From assembly GCF_000403395.2 (NCBI RefSeq), contig NZ_KE159674.1:283655-347654 (forward strand): a stretch of DNA of 64,000 nt, in the 5' to 3' direction. The notes below the pieces were generated by a model that was given only the letters and a program-made list of their open reading frames with translations, was not told the DNA's origin and did no database searches. Both the position numbers and the translations under genes were made by a program. The DNA is from Anaerotruncus sp. G3(2012). GTDB lineage: Bacteria > Bacillota > Clostridia > Oscillospirales > Ruminococcaceae. Every line of letters begins with the position of its first letter. Positions within the stretch are counted from its first letter, which is position 1. Positions 28,542 through 38,567 of this stretch are shown here, one piece after another.

Positions 28542-31500
28542 TTGGCACATTTTATTGATGTTTTTGGGGAATATCTGCCCGATTCACCAGCTGATCCCAT
28601 CGCTGGTGCGGAGATAAGCAGAGTACAAATCGACGGCTCCAAAAGGGTGGTCCGTATACAGCTTATGCCGGAAGGAAGGGTCCCCTATGCGGAGTTGAGC
28701 CAGCTCCAGAGGACGCTCGCTTCAGCGTTGCAGGTGCAGGAAGTGGAGCTTTGCCCGCATTATCCACCCGAATTGTTTACCTGCGATTATCTGCCTGAGA
28801 TCATTGCACGTCTGGGTGGAAGCGGGGTTCCGGTAAACGGCTTTTTTGATGGCTGTGGATCGGATTTGATGGATGGGACCTTGCGAATCTATTTGACCCA
28901 CGGCGGAAAGGAATTTTTGGAAGAGATTCACTGTCCCCGCAAAATCTCGGATGTGATCTATGCGGAATTTGGCAGAGAGATCAAGGTTGAGTTTGATGGA
29001 GTTCTGGATGTCGCATCGGACAGTGAGATTTATCAGGAAACCATGGAAAAAGTCCAGCCGGAGCCGATTCTCTATCAACCGCCCGCTGAACCGGTTTGCT
29101 CCCGGAAAATGGATGCGAGTAAGGGTACAGATGCCCCGGCAGCAGAACCGTCCAGACTGAGCTTTGATGCGCAGAACCTTCCATTTGAACAGGGGTCTAT
29201 GCGAACTCTTTATGGAAATCCTCCCAAGGGGCGTCCGACCGAGATGGCTTCGGTCAACCTGGAAAGTGGAAATGTCACAGTTTGGGGCGACGTATTCAAG
29301 ATCGACCGGAGAACCAGCCGGGATGAGAAAACGCTGATCTTATCGGTCTATTTTACCGACTATACGGGTTCTTACTGCGCAAAGATTATCGGCCGGATGG
29401 ATAAAAAGATTAAAGGGCTGGATGAACTACGCAATGGTGATACAGTTGTCATGCATGGTCTGGTGGAATACGACCGGTTTGACCACGAAAGTGTGTTGCG
29501 CCCTGACAGTATCGCAACGGTGAAAAAGATTCCACGCAGGGATCTTGCAGAGGAGAAACGGGTCGAACTGCATATGCACTCGAACATGTCTGCGATGGAC
29601 GGGATGACTCCGGCTGCGAAACTGGTTCAGAGGGCTTATGAATTTGGACATCAGGCGGTTGCGATTACCGATCACGGCGTAGTACAGGCGTTCCCGGATT
29701 GCATGAATGCTGTCAACAGCATCCGCAAAAAAGGCGGCAAAATAAAGGTGATTTATGGTGTGGAAGCCTATTTTGTCGATGATATGGTTCATGCTATGCA
29801 GGGAGAAGCGACTGGGGATTTTGATCGAGAGCTGATTGTTTTTGACCTCGAAACCACTGGGCTTTCGGCAGCGACCGAGCGGATCACCGAGATTGGTGCG
29901 GTCAAGCTGAGGGGAGGGGAGATCGTCGACCGGTTTAATACGTTTGTAAATCCGGAGTGTACGATCCCGCCAAAGATCACCGAACTGACTGGGATCACCG
30001 ACGATGATGTGCGGGATGCACCATTGGAAGGGGAAGCCTTGAAGGCATTCTATGCATTTTGCGGAGGGGCGGAAGCGGTGCTGATTGCGCACAATGCGCC
30101 GTTCGATACCAGTTTTCTCAAGCAGGCTGCGAAACGTTCCGGGATGCCCTATCAGTTTACCTCGATCGACACGGTGACGATCTCGCGTTCACTGTTTCCT
30201 CAACTGAAAAAGCATAAACTGGACCTTGTTGCAAAACATCTGGAGCTTGGAAATTTCAACCATCATCGGGCTTGCGACGACGCAGAGATGCTCGCTAAAA
30301 TATTTCAGAAAATGATCGGCATTTTCCGTTCCGAACGGAATTGCAGGGCGATCGAGCAGATCAATACTTCTCTGGCAGCCGTTGATGTGAAAAAATCTCC
30401 AACCTTTCATCAGATTATCCTGGTAAAGAACCACGTTGGCCTGAAAAATCTCTATCGACTGGTTTCATTGGGGCATTTGGAGTATTATTCCAAGCGTCCA
30501 CGGATTCCCAAAAGCAAGCTGATGCAGTATCGGGAAGGGTTGTTGATTGGGAGTGCCTGCGAAGCCGGACAACTTTACAGGGCAATTATAGAGGGGAAAA
30601 GTTGGGGAGATTTATGCGAAATCGCTAAATTTTATGACTATCTTGAGATTCAGCCATTAGCAAACAATGATTTTATGGTGCGGACAGGTAAAGTTAAAGG
30701 GCTTGACACGATAAAAGAGTTCAATGAAACAGTTGTCAAGCTAGGAGAAAAGCTGCATCTGCCGGTAGTAGCAACGGGAGATGTGCATTTCATGGACGCG
30801 GGAGACTCGAAATTCCGCGCGATTTTGATGGCGGGCATGGGCTTTTCGGATGCGGACCAACAAGCGCCGCTCTATTTCCGGACTACAGACGAGATGCTGG
30901 AAGAATTTACATATCTGGGGAAAGAAAAGGCATATGAGGTGGTGGTCACAAACCCAAACCGGATTGCGGATATGGTAGAGGAGATCAAGCCGATTCCGGA
31001 TGGAACGTTTACCCCGACAATTGAGGGTTCAGAACAGATGCTTCAGGAGATCACTTGGGGCAAAGCGATGGAAATGTATGGATATGAAGGAAAAATTCCT
31101 GATCTGGTTTCTAACCGTCTTGACAGGGAGCTGACCTCCATCATTAAGCATGGTTTTGCGGTGCTTTATATGATCGCGCAGAAGCTGGTCGCTAAGAGTG
31201 AGGAAAACGGCTATCATGTCGGCTCCCGTGGATCGGTTGGCTCTTCGTTTGTTGCGATTATGGCCGGTATCTCGGAAGTCAACCCGCTCCCGCCGCACTA
31301 CTACTGTCCTAACTGCAAACACAGTGAATTCTATGAAAAAGGGGAGTATGGTTCTGGCTTTGATCTTCCGCCGAAGGATTGTCCAATCTGCGGGACGCGC
31401 TATAAACAGGATGGGCATGACATCCCGTTTGAGACGTTTCTTGGATTCGATGGCGATAAGGCACCCGATATTGACCTAAATTTTTCCGGTGAATATCAGG

Positions 31501-32894
31501 CCAATATCCATAAATATACCGAAGAACTGTTTGGGCCAACCCATGTATTTAAGGCCGGGACGATCTCAACGGTAGCTGAGAAAACTGCTTATGGGTTTGT
31601 AAAAAAATATGCGCAGGAGCGGGGGCTGGTCATGACCCGCGCCGAGGAGGAACGTTTGGCGATCGGGTGTACCGGCGTCAAGCGCACGACTGGTCAGCAT
31701 CCAGGCGGCATGGTAGTTGTTCCGTCAACTAACATGGTTTACGATTTTACCGCGGTACAGCGTCCGGCGGATGACCCCAACTCGGATATTACCACCACAC
31801 ATTTCGACTTTCACTCCCTGCATGACACCATCCTGAAACTCGATGAGCTGGGACACGATGTGCCGACCATGTACAAATATTTGGAAGATATGACCGGTAT
31901 CAACGTGAATGACATCCCGATGAGCGATCCCGCGGTAATGAGTCTGTTTACATCGCCTGAGGCGCTCGGCGTGACTGAACAGGAGATCGAATGCAATACT
32001 GGCACACTCGCGCTGCCCGAAATGGGAACAAACTTTGTGCGCGGGATGCTGATTGAATCCCAGCCCAAGCAGTTTTCCGACCTGCTCCAGATTTCTGGGC
32101 TTTCGCATGGAACCGATGTCTGGCTGGGCAATGCGCAGGAGCTGATCCGCAGCAAAACCTGTACGATTTCCAATGTAATCGGTACCCGTGACAGTATCAT
32201 GACTTATCTGCTCCACAAGGGTTTGGAGCCCAAGATGGCGTTTAAGATTATGGAGATCACCCGAAAGGGAAAGGCGCCAACGCTATTGACTGAGGAGCAT
32301 ATGACGGCTATGAAGGAGCATGGGGTTCCACAATGGTATATTGACAGCTGCCTCAAGATCAAATATATGTTTCCGAAAGCGCACGCGGCGGCATATGTTA
32401 TCGCCTGCATCCGCCTCGGCTGGTTCAAGGTGCATCGTCCGCTGGAGTTCTATGCAGTTGTCTTTACCGTCCGCGGCGGGGATTTGGATGCAGAAGCTGC
32501 CGTTGTGGGCAAGCAGTTGACCAAGACGCGGATGCAGAGCCTTTTGCAGATGGGTAACGAGCGTACGGCAAAGGACGAAAGCGTCCTGACAACATTGCAG
32601 ATTATTTATGAATGCCAGGCCCGTGGGGTTAGTTTTCTGCCAGTCGATCTCTATAAATCCCACTACAATGTCTATCAGGTAGAGGATGGCAAGATTCGCC
32701 TGCCTTTTATGGCGCTGAAAGGGGTAGGGGAGGCCGCAGCGAAAAGCCTTTGGGAAGCTGCGCAGAAGGATGTTTTCATCTCTGCGGACGATATTTCCAA
32801 CCGCGCCGGGGTTTCCAAGTCAGTGATCGAGATGCTGCGCACTTCCGGTGCGCTGGGAGATCTGCCCGAAACTTCACAGGTCAGCTTTTTTTAA
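28542..32894 (+). CDS. polC: DNA polymerase III, PolC-type alpha subunit
   Basis: 1450 residues, starting at TTG. In order: an N-terminal domain, an OB-fold (about 235-325), PHP (HMHSNMSAMDGMTP), a DnaQ-like exonuclease (FDLETTGLSAATERITEIG) inserted in PHP, and the polymerase core including HVGSRGSVGSSFVA, a Cys4 zinc element (CPNC...CPIC), and PDIDLNFSGEYQ. It is the replicative polymerase of low-GC Gram-positives. Confidence 0.98.
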   Translation: MAHFIDVFGEYLPDSPADPIAGAEISRVQIDGSKRVVRIQLMPEGRVPYAELSQLQRTLASALQVQEVELCPHYPPELFTCDYLPEIIARLGGSGVPVNGFFDGCGSDLMDGTLRIYLTHGGKEFLEEIHCPRKISDVIYAEFGREIKVEFDGVLDVASDSEIYQETMEKVQPEPILYQPPAEPVCSRKMDASKGTDAPAAEPSRLSFDAQNLPFEQGSMRTLYGNPPKGRPTEMASVNLESGNVTVWGDVFKIDRRTSRDEKTLILSVYFTDYTGSYCAKIIGRMDKKIKGLDELRNGDTVVMHGLVEYDRFDHESVLRPDSIATVKKIPRRDLAEEKRVELHMHSNMSAMDGMTPAAKLVQRAYEFGHQAVAITDHGVVQAFPDCMNAVNSIRKKGGKIKVIYGVEAYFVDDMVHAMQGEATGDFDRELIVFDLETTGLSAATERITEIGAVKLRGGEIVDRFNTFVNPECTIPPKITELTGITDDDVRDAPLEGEALKAFYAFCGGAEAVLIAHNAPFDTSFLKQAAKRSGMPYQFTSIDTVTISRSLFPQLKKHKLDLVAKHLELGNFNHHRACDDAEMLAKIFQKMIGIFRSERNCRAIEQINTSLAAVDVKKSPTFHQIILVKNHVGLKNLYRLVSLGHLEYYSKRPRIPKSKLMQYREGLLIGSACEAGQLYRAIIEGKSWGDLCEIAKFYDYLEIQPLANNDFMVRTGKVKGLDTIKEFNETVVKLGEKLHLPVVATGDVHFMDAGDSKFRAILMAGMGFSDADQQAPLYFRTTDEMLEEFTYLGKEKAYEVVVTNPNRIADMVEEIKPIPDGTFTPTIEGSEQMLQEITWGKAMEMYGYEGKIPDLVSNRLDRELTSIIKHGFAVLYMIAQKLVAKSEENGYHVGSRGSVGSSFVAIMAGISEVNPLPPHYYCPNCKHSEFYEKGEYGSGFDLPPKDCPICGTRYKQDGHDIPFETFLGFDGDKAPDIDLNFSGEYQANIHKYTEELFGPTHVFKAGTISTVAEKTAYGFVKKYAQERGLVMTRAEEERLAIGCTGVKRTTGQHPGGMVVVPSTNMVYDFTAVQRPADDPNSDITTTHFDFHSLHDTILKLDELGHDVPTMYKYLEDMTGINVNDIPMSDPAVMSLFTSPEALGVTEQEIECNTGTLALPEMGTNFVRGMLIESQPKQFSDLLQISGLSHGTDVWLGNAQELIRSKTCTISNVIGTRDSIMTYLLHKGLEPKMAFKIMEITRKGKAPTLLTEEHMTAMKEHGVPQWYIDSCLKIKYMFPKAHAAAYVIACIRLGWFKVHRPLEFYAVVFTVRGGDLDAEAAVVGKQLTKTRMQSLLQMGNERTAKDESVLTTLQIIYECQARGVSFLPVDLYKSHYNVYQVEDGKIRLPFMALKGVGEAAAKSLWEAAQKDVFISADDISNRAGVSKSVIEMLRTSGALGDLPETSQVSFF

Positions 32895-32927
32895 AAAACA
32901 GGGTTGCTTTTAAGCAACCCTGTTTTT
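32894..32927. terminator. bidirectional terminator between polC and the lysine genes
   Basis: AAAAACAGGGTTGCTT and its complement meet with a two-base loop; T-runs exist on both strands. Confidence 0.85.
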
Positions 32928-32937
32928 GAATCTATAG

Positions 32938-33420
32938 TTATATTCCATATTCTGGTTTGACAGAAAACTTTTCTTCTAAAGCCTTGACGGCAGCATCACA
33001 GCTGCTTTTGGGCACCAGCAGAGAAATTTCTACCTCACCGGTGCTGATCAGGGTCAGTTCGGCGTCTATTTCGGAGATGGCTTCGATTGCCGAAGCAGCG
33101 ACACCGTACATCTCCCGCATCTCCTCACCATAAAGCTGGATTTTACAGTTTCCGTTGCTTACCATCGGTTTGATATCAGGATGGGTTTCGCGGAACTGGT
33201 TAATCAGTTCAAGCACCTCGACGAGCTGTTCCGAACGCAGAGTAAACGAAAGACCGATTAGATGTCCTTGCGGGGCGGTCTGGCTGATCATGTCCAGATT
33301 GACTTTGGCGTTGGCCAGACGAGTGAAAATCGAAGCAAGAGTTGCAATGTCACTCGGAATCCGCTGGAAACTGACTAGTGCAATCTCGTCACAGACCGAA
33401 ATTTTGGATACGCCGTTCAT
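32938..33420 (-). CDS. stand-alone tandem ACT-domain protein
   Basis: 160 residues from the ATG after AAGGAG. Two ACT-like segments are seen: SVCDEIALVSFQRIPSDIATLASIF early and ELTLISTGEVEISLLVP later. It resembles the regulatory part of aspartokinase without a kinase domain. It is the last gene after dapB, 13 bases away. A role as an amino-acid sensor or regulatory partner of aspartokinase is an inference. Confidence 0.75.
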   Translation of the reverse strand: MNGVSKISVCDEIALVSFQRIPSDIATLASIFTRLANAKVNLDMISQTAPQGHLIGLSFTLRSEQLVEVLELINQFRETHPDIKPMVSNGNCKIQLYGEEMREMYGVAASAIEAISEIDAELTLISTGEVEISLLVPKSSCDAAVKALEEKFSVKPEYGI

Positions 33421-33433
33421 AAGTAAGCTCCTT

Positions 33434-34186
33434 TCAAATGATATGGCCCATATTATACAGGCCATTTGGCTGGTCACAGAGGAAAAGCGCGGCGTTGATG
33501 CTTCCAACAGCGAAAACCTCTTTGCTTGCTGCTGAATGGGAAAGGGTCAAAACTTCATCGCGTCCAGCGAAGATGATCTCATGCTCTCCGACAATCGTGC
33601 CGCCGCGTACCGCATGTAAACCGATCTCGTTGGAGGAGCGTTTTTTTCGTACTGCATGGCGGTCGTAGATATATTGTGGTGTTTCCGGAAGAACCTCTGA
33701 AACCGCATCCGCCAGCATCAATGCAGTGCCACTGGGAGCGTCAATCTTCTGATTATGATGTTTTTCGATGATCTCAATGTCGAATTGTCCCCCCAAAACC
33801 TCCGCTGCTTTTTTCGCCAGCTCCGCCAGCAGATTGACCCCTAGAGACATATTGGCAGTAAAAAAGAGGGGGACTTGTTTGGAAGTCTGCTGAATCTGCT
33901 CTATCTGATCGGAGGAAAGCCCGGTGGTGGCAATCACTGCCGGAATATGACGTTCTACCGCATAGGCGAGCAGGGGAGCCAGTGTGCTGGGATGGGAAAA
34001 ATCAATTATAACATCTGCGTCTACCTCACATTCAGCCGGTTTGGTGAAAACAGGAAATGCGTTACGGCTGTTATTTCCTGTAATGTCAATTCCTGCAACA
34101 ATGGTGCAGTCACTGCGGTCTTTCACACAGGCAGCAACCATCTGCCCCATCTTTCCATTACAACCTGATAAAATGATCCTTTTCAT
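33434..34186 (-). CDS. dapB: 4-hydroxy-tetrahydrodipicolinate reductase
   Basis: 250 residues. The N-terminal GCNGKMGQM binds NAD(P)H; the catalytic region reads EIIEKHHNQKIDAPSGTAL. It reduces the DapA product in the lysine/diaminopimelate pathway. AGGAGG lies ahead of the ATG. Confidence 0.97.
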   Translation of the reverse strand: MKRIILSGCNGKMGQMVAACVKDRSDCTIVAGIDITGNNSRNAFPVFTKPAECEVDADVIIDFSHPSTLAPLLAYAVERHIPAVIATTGLSSDQIEQIQQTSKQVPLFFTANMSLGVNLLAELAKKAAEVLGGQFDIEIIEKHHNQKIDAPSGTALMLADAVSEVLPETPQYIYDRHAVRKKRSSNEIGLHAVRGGTIVGEHEIIFAGRDEVLTLSHSAASKEVFAVGSINAALFLCDQPNGLYNMGHII

Positions 34187-34355
34187 TTAGACCTCCTACT
34201 ATTGCTTCCTGCAAACTCGGCATATCCTTCTGATTGATATTTGGTCCAGATAAGATTAGAACCATCAACATCGTCAAAAATATGCAGCCAGTCCAGGACG
34301 TTCCCCAGCCCATCCTGTATTCCCTGTCTTTTATCTTTTTAAAGACAGTAGAAGA

Positions 34356-35246
34356 TCAGATGATATGGGCGTGTTTCATTTCCTGTTCAAGCAGTGTTTT
34401 CTGCACGTCAGAAAGTTCGGCAAGCGGCAGACGGCAGATACCGGCATCCCAACCCATCAGATTCACCGCATGTTTAACCGGGATTGGATTGACATCACAG
34501 AACAATGCATTGATCAGGCCCAACAACTGAATCTGGAGTGCCGCGCTTTCCTTGACTTTTCCATCAAAGTAGAGCTGGCAGATTTCGTGCGTCTGGCGGG
34601 GGGCTACGTTCGACAGAACAGAAATGACCCCTTTTCCGCCAAGGGAGAGGATCGGAACAATCTGGTCGTCGTTGCCCGAATAGATGTCGAGAGCGTCGCC
34701 GCAGAGATACCGGATTTCCGCAATCGCAGAGAGATTGCCGCTCGCCTCTTTGGTTGCGACAATATTGGGATGTTTGGAAAGCTCCAGATAGGTCTTGGGC
34801 TGGATTCCCATACCCGTACGGCTTGGAACGTTGTAAAGAATGATTGGCAGATCAGTCGCATCCGCAAGGGTAGTGAAATGCCGGACCAAGCCTGCCTGAG
34901 AGGTTTTGTTGTAGTAGGGAGTAACCTGCAGCAGAGCATCTGCGCCCGCCTGTTTGGCCTCCTTGGAAAGCCAAACAGCATAGTCGGTGTGGTTGCTCCC
35001 CGCACCTGCGACAACCGGAACCCGCCCAGCTACATGCTCAACGGCGAACCGTACCGACTCCACATGCTCCTCATCAGTGAATGTGGATGCCTCGCCGGTT
35101 GTGCCTGCCACGACGATCGCATCCGAACCATTCTCAATCTGGTAGTCGATCAGTTTGCCAAACAGCTCCCAGTCGATCGACTGATCAGGACGCATAGGAG
35201 TAACGATCGCAACGCCAGCACCGGTAAAGATGGTCTTTTTTTTCAT
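34356..35246 (-). CDS. dapA: 4-hydroxy-tetrahydrodipicolinate synthase
   Basis: 296 residues. The Schiff-base lysine is in IVATKEASGN, the active-site tyrosine in ILYNVPSRTG, and TTGEASTFTDEEH is at about 50-60. It condenses pyruvate with aspartate semialdehyde. 169 bases without a recognised feature separate it from dapB. Confidence 0.97.
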   Translation of the reverse strand: MKKKTIFTGAGVAIVTPMRPDQSIDWELFGKLIDYQIENGSDAIVVAGTTGEASTFTDEEHVESVRFAVEHVAGRVPVVAGAGSNHTDYAVWLSKEAKQAGADALLQVTPYYNKTSQAGLVRHFTTLADATDLPIILYNVPSRTGMGIQPKTYLELSKHPNIVATKEASGNLSAIAEIRYLCGDALDIYSGNDDQIVPILSLGGKGVISVLSNVAPRQTHEICQLYFDGKVKESAALQIQLLGLINALFCDVNPIPVKHAVNLMGWDAGICRLPLAELSDVQKTLLEQEMKHAHII

Positions 35247-35827
35247 TTGTTACAGACAACCTTTCTATCATCAAATTACTGAAAAACCTTCAGGATATGT
35301 TTGCCAACCTATGGCACTTTACACCGCAGAATATCGCTGAAAATGGTTCCAATCTGGATCATATCATTGGGAAAAATACACTTTGTATTCCTGCATTTCT
35401 TTACCAAATATCGCAAAATCATAGATTTTTAAATCTCCTCAACCCTGTCGGAAAGCAAGAGCCAAATTCTTTGTCAAGTAGAAGAGATTGACAGCCTTTC
35501 AAGCAGACTTTCTACCGGAAAAAGCCCCCAAAGAGGGAATACAGAGCTTTAAAACTACCATTAACAACTGCACTTTTGCCAAAAGTGATACCTGATCTCC
35601 TCAAAATGTGAAAACATACCCAAATGAGATGTTCTATTTTGCTTGTAGCTGTCCGATTTTAGCATAGAACCCCAAATTTCCCATGTTTTCGAGCAAAAAT
35701 CAACATGATGTTTTACGATATCACTATATCATTATTCCATCTGGATACCACAAAAGAATCTATCCTTAGTGTATTTCTACAAAACTTTCAGATGGAAAAA
35801 GGATAGAGGTTTTCAAGTCTCTCTGCG
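35247..35827. other. 581-base AT-rich gap between dapA and asd
   Basis: No convincing gene was found. It contains a perfect 17-base palindrome CACTTTTGCCAAAAGTG (35571-35587). On the minus strand there is a weak terminator-like CCTCTTTGGGGGCTTTTT around 35520-35545, which may end the asd transcript. dapA may therefore have its own promoter. Confidence 0.4.
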
Positions 35828-36907
35828 TCAGTCGAAGTATCCTTTTGCAGCAAGCAGTTCGGCCAAAAGAACGCCGCCGCCCGCTGCACCACGCAAGGTG
35901 TTGTGGGATAGGCAAACAAACTTGTAATCATACTGGGAATCCTCCCGCAGACGGCCCATCGAAACCGCCATACCATTTTCAAGCATCCGATCAAGCTTGG
36001 TCTGCGGACGATCGTTCTCCTCAAAATAATGCAAGAACTGTTTGGGCGCGCTGGGAAGCTCCAGTTTCTGGGGATCCCCTGCAAACTGTGCCCATCTTTC
36101 CTTGATCTGGTCTATCGTCGGCTTTCGATCAAAGCTGACAAACACTGCGGCCATATGACCATCTGAGCAGGCGACCCGCAGACATTGTGCAGTGATCGAT
36201 GGGGAAGTGGCAGGGACAATCTGGTCTCCTTCTATCCTACCCCAGACTTTGAGCGGTTCCTGCTCGCTTTTCTCCTCTTCACCACCGATATAGGGGATCA
36301 CATTGTCAACCATCTCGGGCCACCGTTCGAATGTTTTTCCAGCTCCGGAAATTGCCTGATAAGTACAGACCAGCACTTTAGAAACCCCAAACTCTTCCAT
36401 CAACGGATGGAGGGCAGGAACATAGCTTTGGATCGAGCAATTGGATTTTACCGCGATAAAGCCACGTTTGGTACCCAACCGTTTCCGCTGCGCAGGAATG
36501 ATCTCTGTATGGGAAGCATTGACCTCGGGAACAATCATCGGAACATCCGGTGTGGAACGGTTCGCGGAATTGTTCGAGATGACCGGACATTCTGCTTTTG
36601 CATAGGCTTCCTCAAGGGCTTTGATTTCCTCTTTCTTCATATCAACTGCACAGAAGACAAAATCCACCTGGGGTACGACTTGATCCACCTTGGAGGCGTC
36701 CAGCACAATCAGATTTTTTGCAGACTCCGGCATCGGAAAAGGCATTGCCCAGCGGGAACCGACCGCTTCTTCATATGTTTTCCCTGCGGAGCGCGGGGAA
36801 GCAGCAACGACCTTTAACTGAAACCACGGATGGTTCTCCAGGAGAGAGACAAACCGTTGCCCAACCATGCCTGTTGCACCGATGACGCCAACTCTAAACT
36901 GCTTCAT
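35828..36907 (-). CDS. asd: aspartate-semialdehyde dehydrogenase (archaeal/fungal-type)
   Basis: 359 residues. GATGMVGQRF binds NADP and the catalytic cysteine is in VKSNCSIQSY. The sequence is of the longer archaeal/fungal-like class. It makes aspartate semialdehyde for lysine, threonine and methionine. It is the first gene after a lysine riboswitch. Confidence 0.95.
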   Translation of the reverse strand: MKQFRVGVIGATGMVGQRFVSLLENHPWFQLKVVAASPRSAGKTYEEAVGSRWAMPFPMPESAKNLIVLDASKVDQVVPQVDFVFCAVDMKKEEIKALEEAYAKAECPVISNNSANRSTPDVPMIVPEVNASHTEIIPAQRKRLGTKRGFIAVKSNCSIQSYVPALHPLMEEFGVSKVLVCTYQAISGAGKTFERWPEMVDNVIPYIGGEEEKSEQEPLKVWGRIEGDQIVPATSPSITAQCLRVACSDGHMAAVFVSFDRKPTIDQIKERWAQFAGDPQKLELPSAPKQFLHYFEENDRPQTKLDRMLENGMAVSMGRLREDSQYDYKFVCLSHNTLRGAAGGGVLLAELLAAKGYFD

Positions 36908-36985
36908 AATCTCTAAACATTCCTTTCCGCTCGATCCGCGAATGTGTGGCTGTCGACCAGACCGCGGCGCACTTTCGCTGGAAGA

Positions 36986-37009
36986 ATAAAAAAACCGGTT
37001 GAAAACCGG
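36986..37009 (-). terminator. lysine riboswitch terminator
   Basis: On the minus strand CCGGTT/AACCGG is followed by seven T, placed between the riboswitch and asd. It should form when lysine is bound. Confidence 0.85.
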
Positions 37010-37039
37010 CGTATTTTACAATATAATAGGATTCGTCAG

Positions 37040-37262
37040 TTGAACGCGCGGCAACAGCAGATACCCATTGCCTGTGCCTCCCCATAGCGCTCCATCATAC
37101 TGCAATGATGACAGTGGCACCCCTTTTCGGAAATACCCCCAGAGGCGCGCCCGCCAAGCGCATCCCCTTCGGCGTCTGTCCCTTTCTCCGGCCCTTTAAA
37201 CGACTTTGGCAATCTGATGCCCGGTTACTGATGAAAGACGCGCCTCTACCGGTTTGGTTTAT
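37040..37262 (-). ncRNA. lysine riboswitch (L-box)
   Basis: Read on the minus strand, the RNA holds the L-box landmarks in order: GGTAGAGGCGCG, CAGTAAC, GACGCCGAAGGGG, CACTGTC, a hairpin ATCATTGCAGTATGAT, and GGAGCGCTAT. A terminator lies between it and asd. Lysine should turn off asd and perhaps the dap genes. The position before asd fits feedback control of the aspartate pathway. Confidence 0.9.
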
Positions 37263-37269
37263 CAAAATT

Positions 37270-37298
37270 ATATTAGCATCTCATCAGCCGTATGTCAA
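37270..37298 (-). promoter_or_regulatory. promoter of the lysine riboswitch-asd transcript
   Basis: On the minus strand, TTGACA (37298-37293) and TAATAT (37275-37270) are separated by 17 bases. Confidence 0.65.
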
Positions 37299-37356
37299 TC
37301 AATTTGGACGATTGCTGTGATAAATTGTTTAATGCAACAGAATATTGGAGGAACCC

Positions 37357-38385
37357 ATGAAAAAATCTGACTTTTTTTTCGATCTCCCCGAAGAGCAGAT
37401 CGCGCAGACTCCGGTCGAACCCCGAGATCATTCCCGGATGCTTTGTCTCGAACGGGGGAGCGGCAAACTTCACCACCAGCATTTTTATGATCTTCCAGCG
37501 TTTTTGAAACCGGGGGATACGCTGGTCATCAACACATCACGAGTCATTCCTGCGCGTCTGTTCGGTATCAAAGAAGGGTCCGGCGGGGCAATGCAGTTCC
37601 TGTTGCTCGCTCAGAAGGAGCAGGATATTTGGGAAGTGATGGTGAGGCCGGGAAAAAAAGCGAAGCCTGGTGCACGTTTTGTATTTGGGGAGGGCCTGTT
37701 GACCGCAGAGGTTCTTGAGGTAGTCGAGGGCGGAAACCGGCTCGTTCGGATGGAATATGAGGGGACAAGCATCTATCCGGTGCTTGAACGGATTGGAACT
37801 ATGCCGCTGCCACCCTATATTACTGCTGCTTTGCGTGACCGGGAGCGTTACCAGACCGTATACGCCAAACAACTCGGTTCGGTTGCAGCACCAACCGCAG
37901 GACTGCATTTTACCACTAAACTTCTCGATGAACTGCGGGAAAAGGGGATCAATATTGCGGAAGTGACGCTGCACGTCGGGATTGGGACGTTCCGCCCGGT
38001 CAAAGTTGAGGAGATCACCCAGCATTATATGCATTCGGAGCACTATTCCATTTCCAAACAAACTGCTGACTTGGTTAACCATACCAAACAAAATGGCGGT
38101 CGTGTAATTGCAGTTGGAACAACAAGCTGCCGAACCCTAGAATCGGTTGCCTCCAAATGGGGGAAGATCCGCGCGGATGAAGGGGACACCAGCATCTTTA
38201 TCTATCCAGGATACCAGTTCAAAGTTCTGGATGGCCTGATAACCAATTTCCATCTGCCGGAGAGCACCCTGATTATGTTAGTCAGTGCGTTTGCAGGTTA
38301 TGAACATACGATGCAGGCATATCGAACAGCTGTTGCTGAAAAGTATCGCTTTTTCAGTTTCGGGGATGCAATGCTGATCCTATAG
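37357..38385 (+). CDS. queA: tRNA preQ1(34) S-adenosylmethionine ribosyltransferase-isomerase
   Basis: 342 residues from the ATG preceded by TGGAGG. It has FDLPEEQIAQTPVEPRDHSRM near the start, PTAGLHFT in the middle, and NFHLPESTLIMLVSAFAG near the end, all typical. It adds the epoxycyclopentane precursor during queuosine synthesis. tgt, often its neighbour, is found 17 kb away on the other side of the catabolic island. Confidence 0.97.
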   Translation: MKKSDFFFDLPEEQIAQTPVEPRDHSRMLCLERGSGKLHHQHFYDLPAFLKPGDTLVINTSRVIPARLFGIKEGSGGAMQFLLLAQKEQDIWEVMVRPGKKAKPGARFVFGEGLLTAEVLEVVEGGNRLVRMEYEGTSIYPVLERIGTMPLPPYITAALRDRERYQTVYAKQLGSVAAPTAGLHFTTKLLDELREKGINIAEVTLHVGIGTFRPVKVEEITQHYMHSEHYSISKQTADLVNHTKQNGGRVIAVGTTSCRTLESVASKWGKIRADEGDTSIFIYPGYQFKVLDGLITNFHLPESTLIMLVSAFAGYEHTMQAYRTAVAEKYRFFSFGDAMLIL

Positions 38386-38475
38386 ATTGTAGTTTCAGCT
38401 CCTTTGACTCTCGTTCTTTACCATTATATTGTATCTGTTTTTTTCTGTGAAACTGGCAGGGGAATGGGAGAGCGA

Positions 38476-38524
38476 TTTTTGGTATACCAAAAACTGTTGA
38501 CAGGAATTTGAAATATGGTATACT
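38476..38524 (+). promoter_or_regulatory. promoter and two GGTATACC operators before the GntR gene
   Basis: A perfect 18-base palindrome TTTTTGGTATACCAAAAA (38476-38493) and a second, weaker copy GGTATACT (38517-38524) surround TTGACA (38497-38502). The -10 TATACT (38519-38524) is inside the second copy; the spacer is 16. The layout suggests repression of the GntR gene by its own product. Confidence 0.75.
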
Positions 38525-38567
38525 AAATTATAAATAAGGCTTATGGTTTTAATGGAGGGCAAACGGT

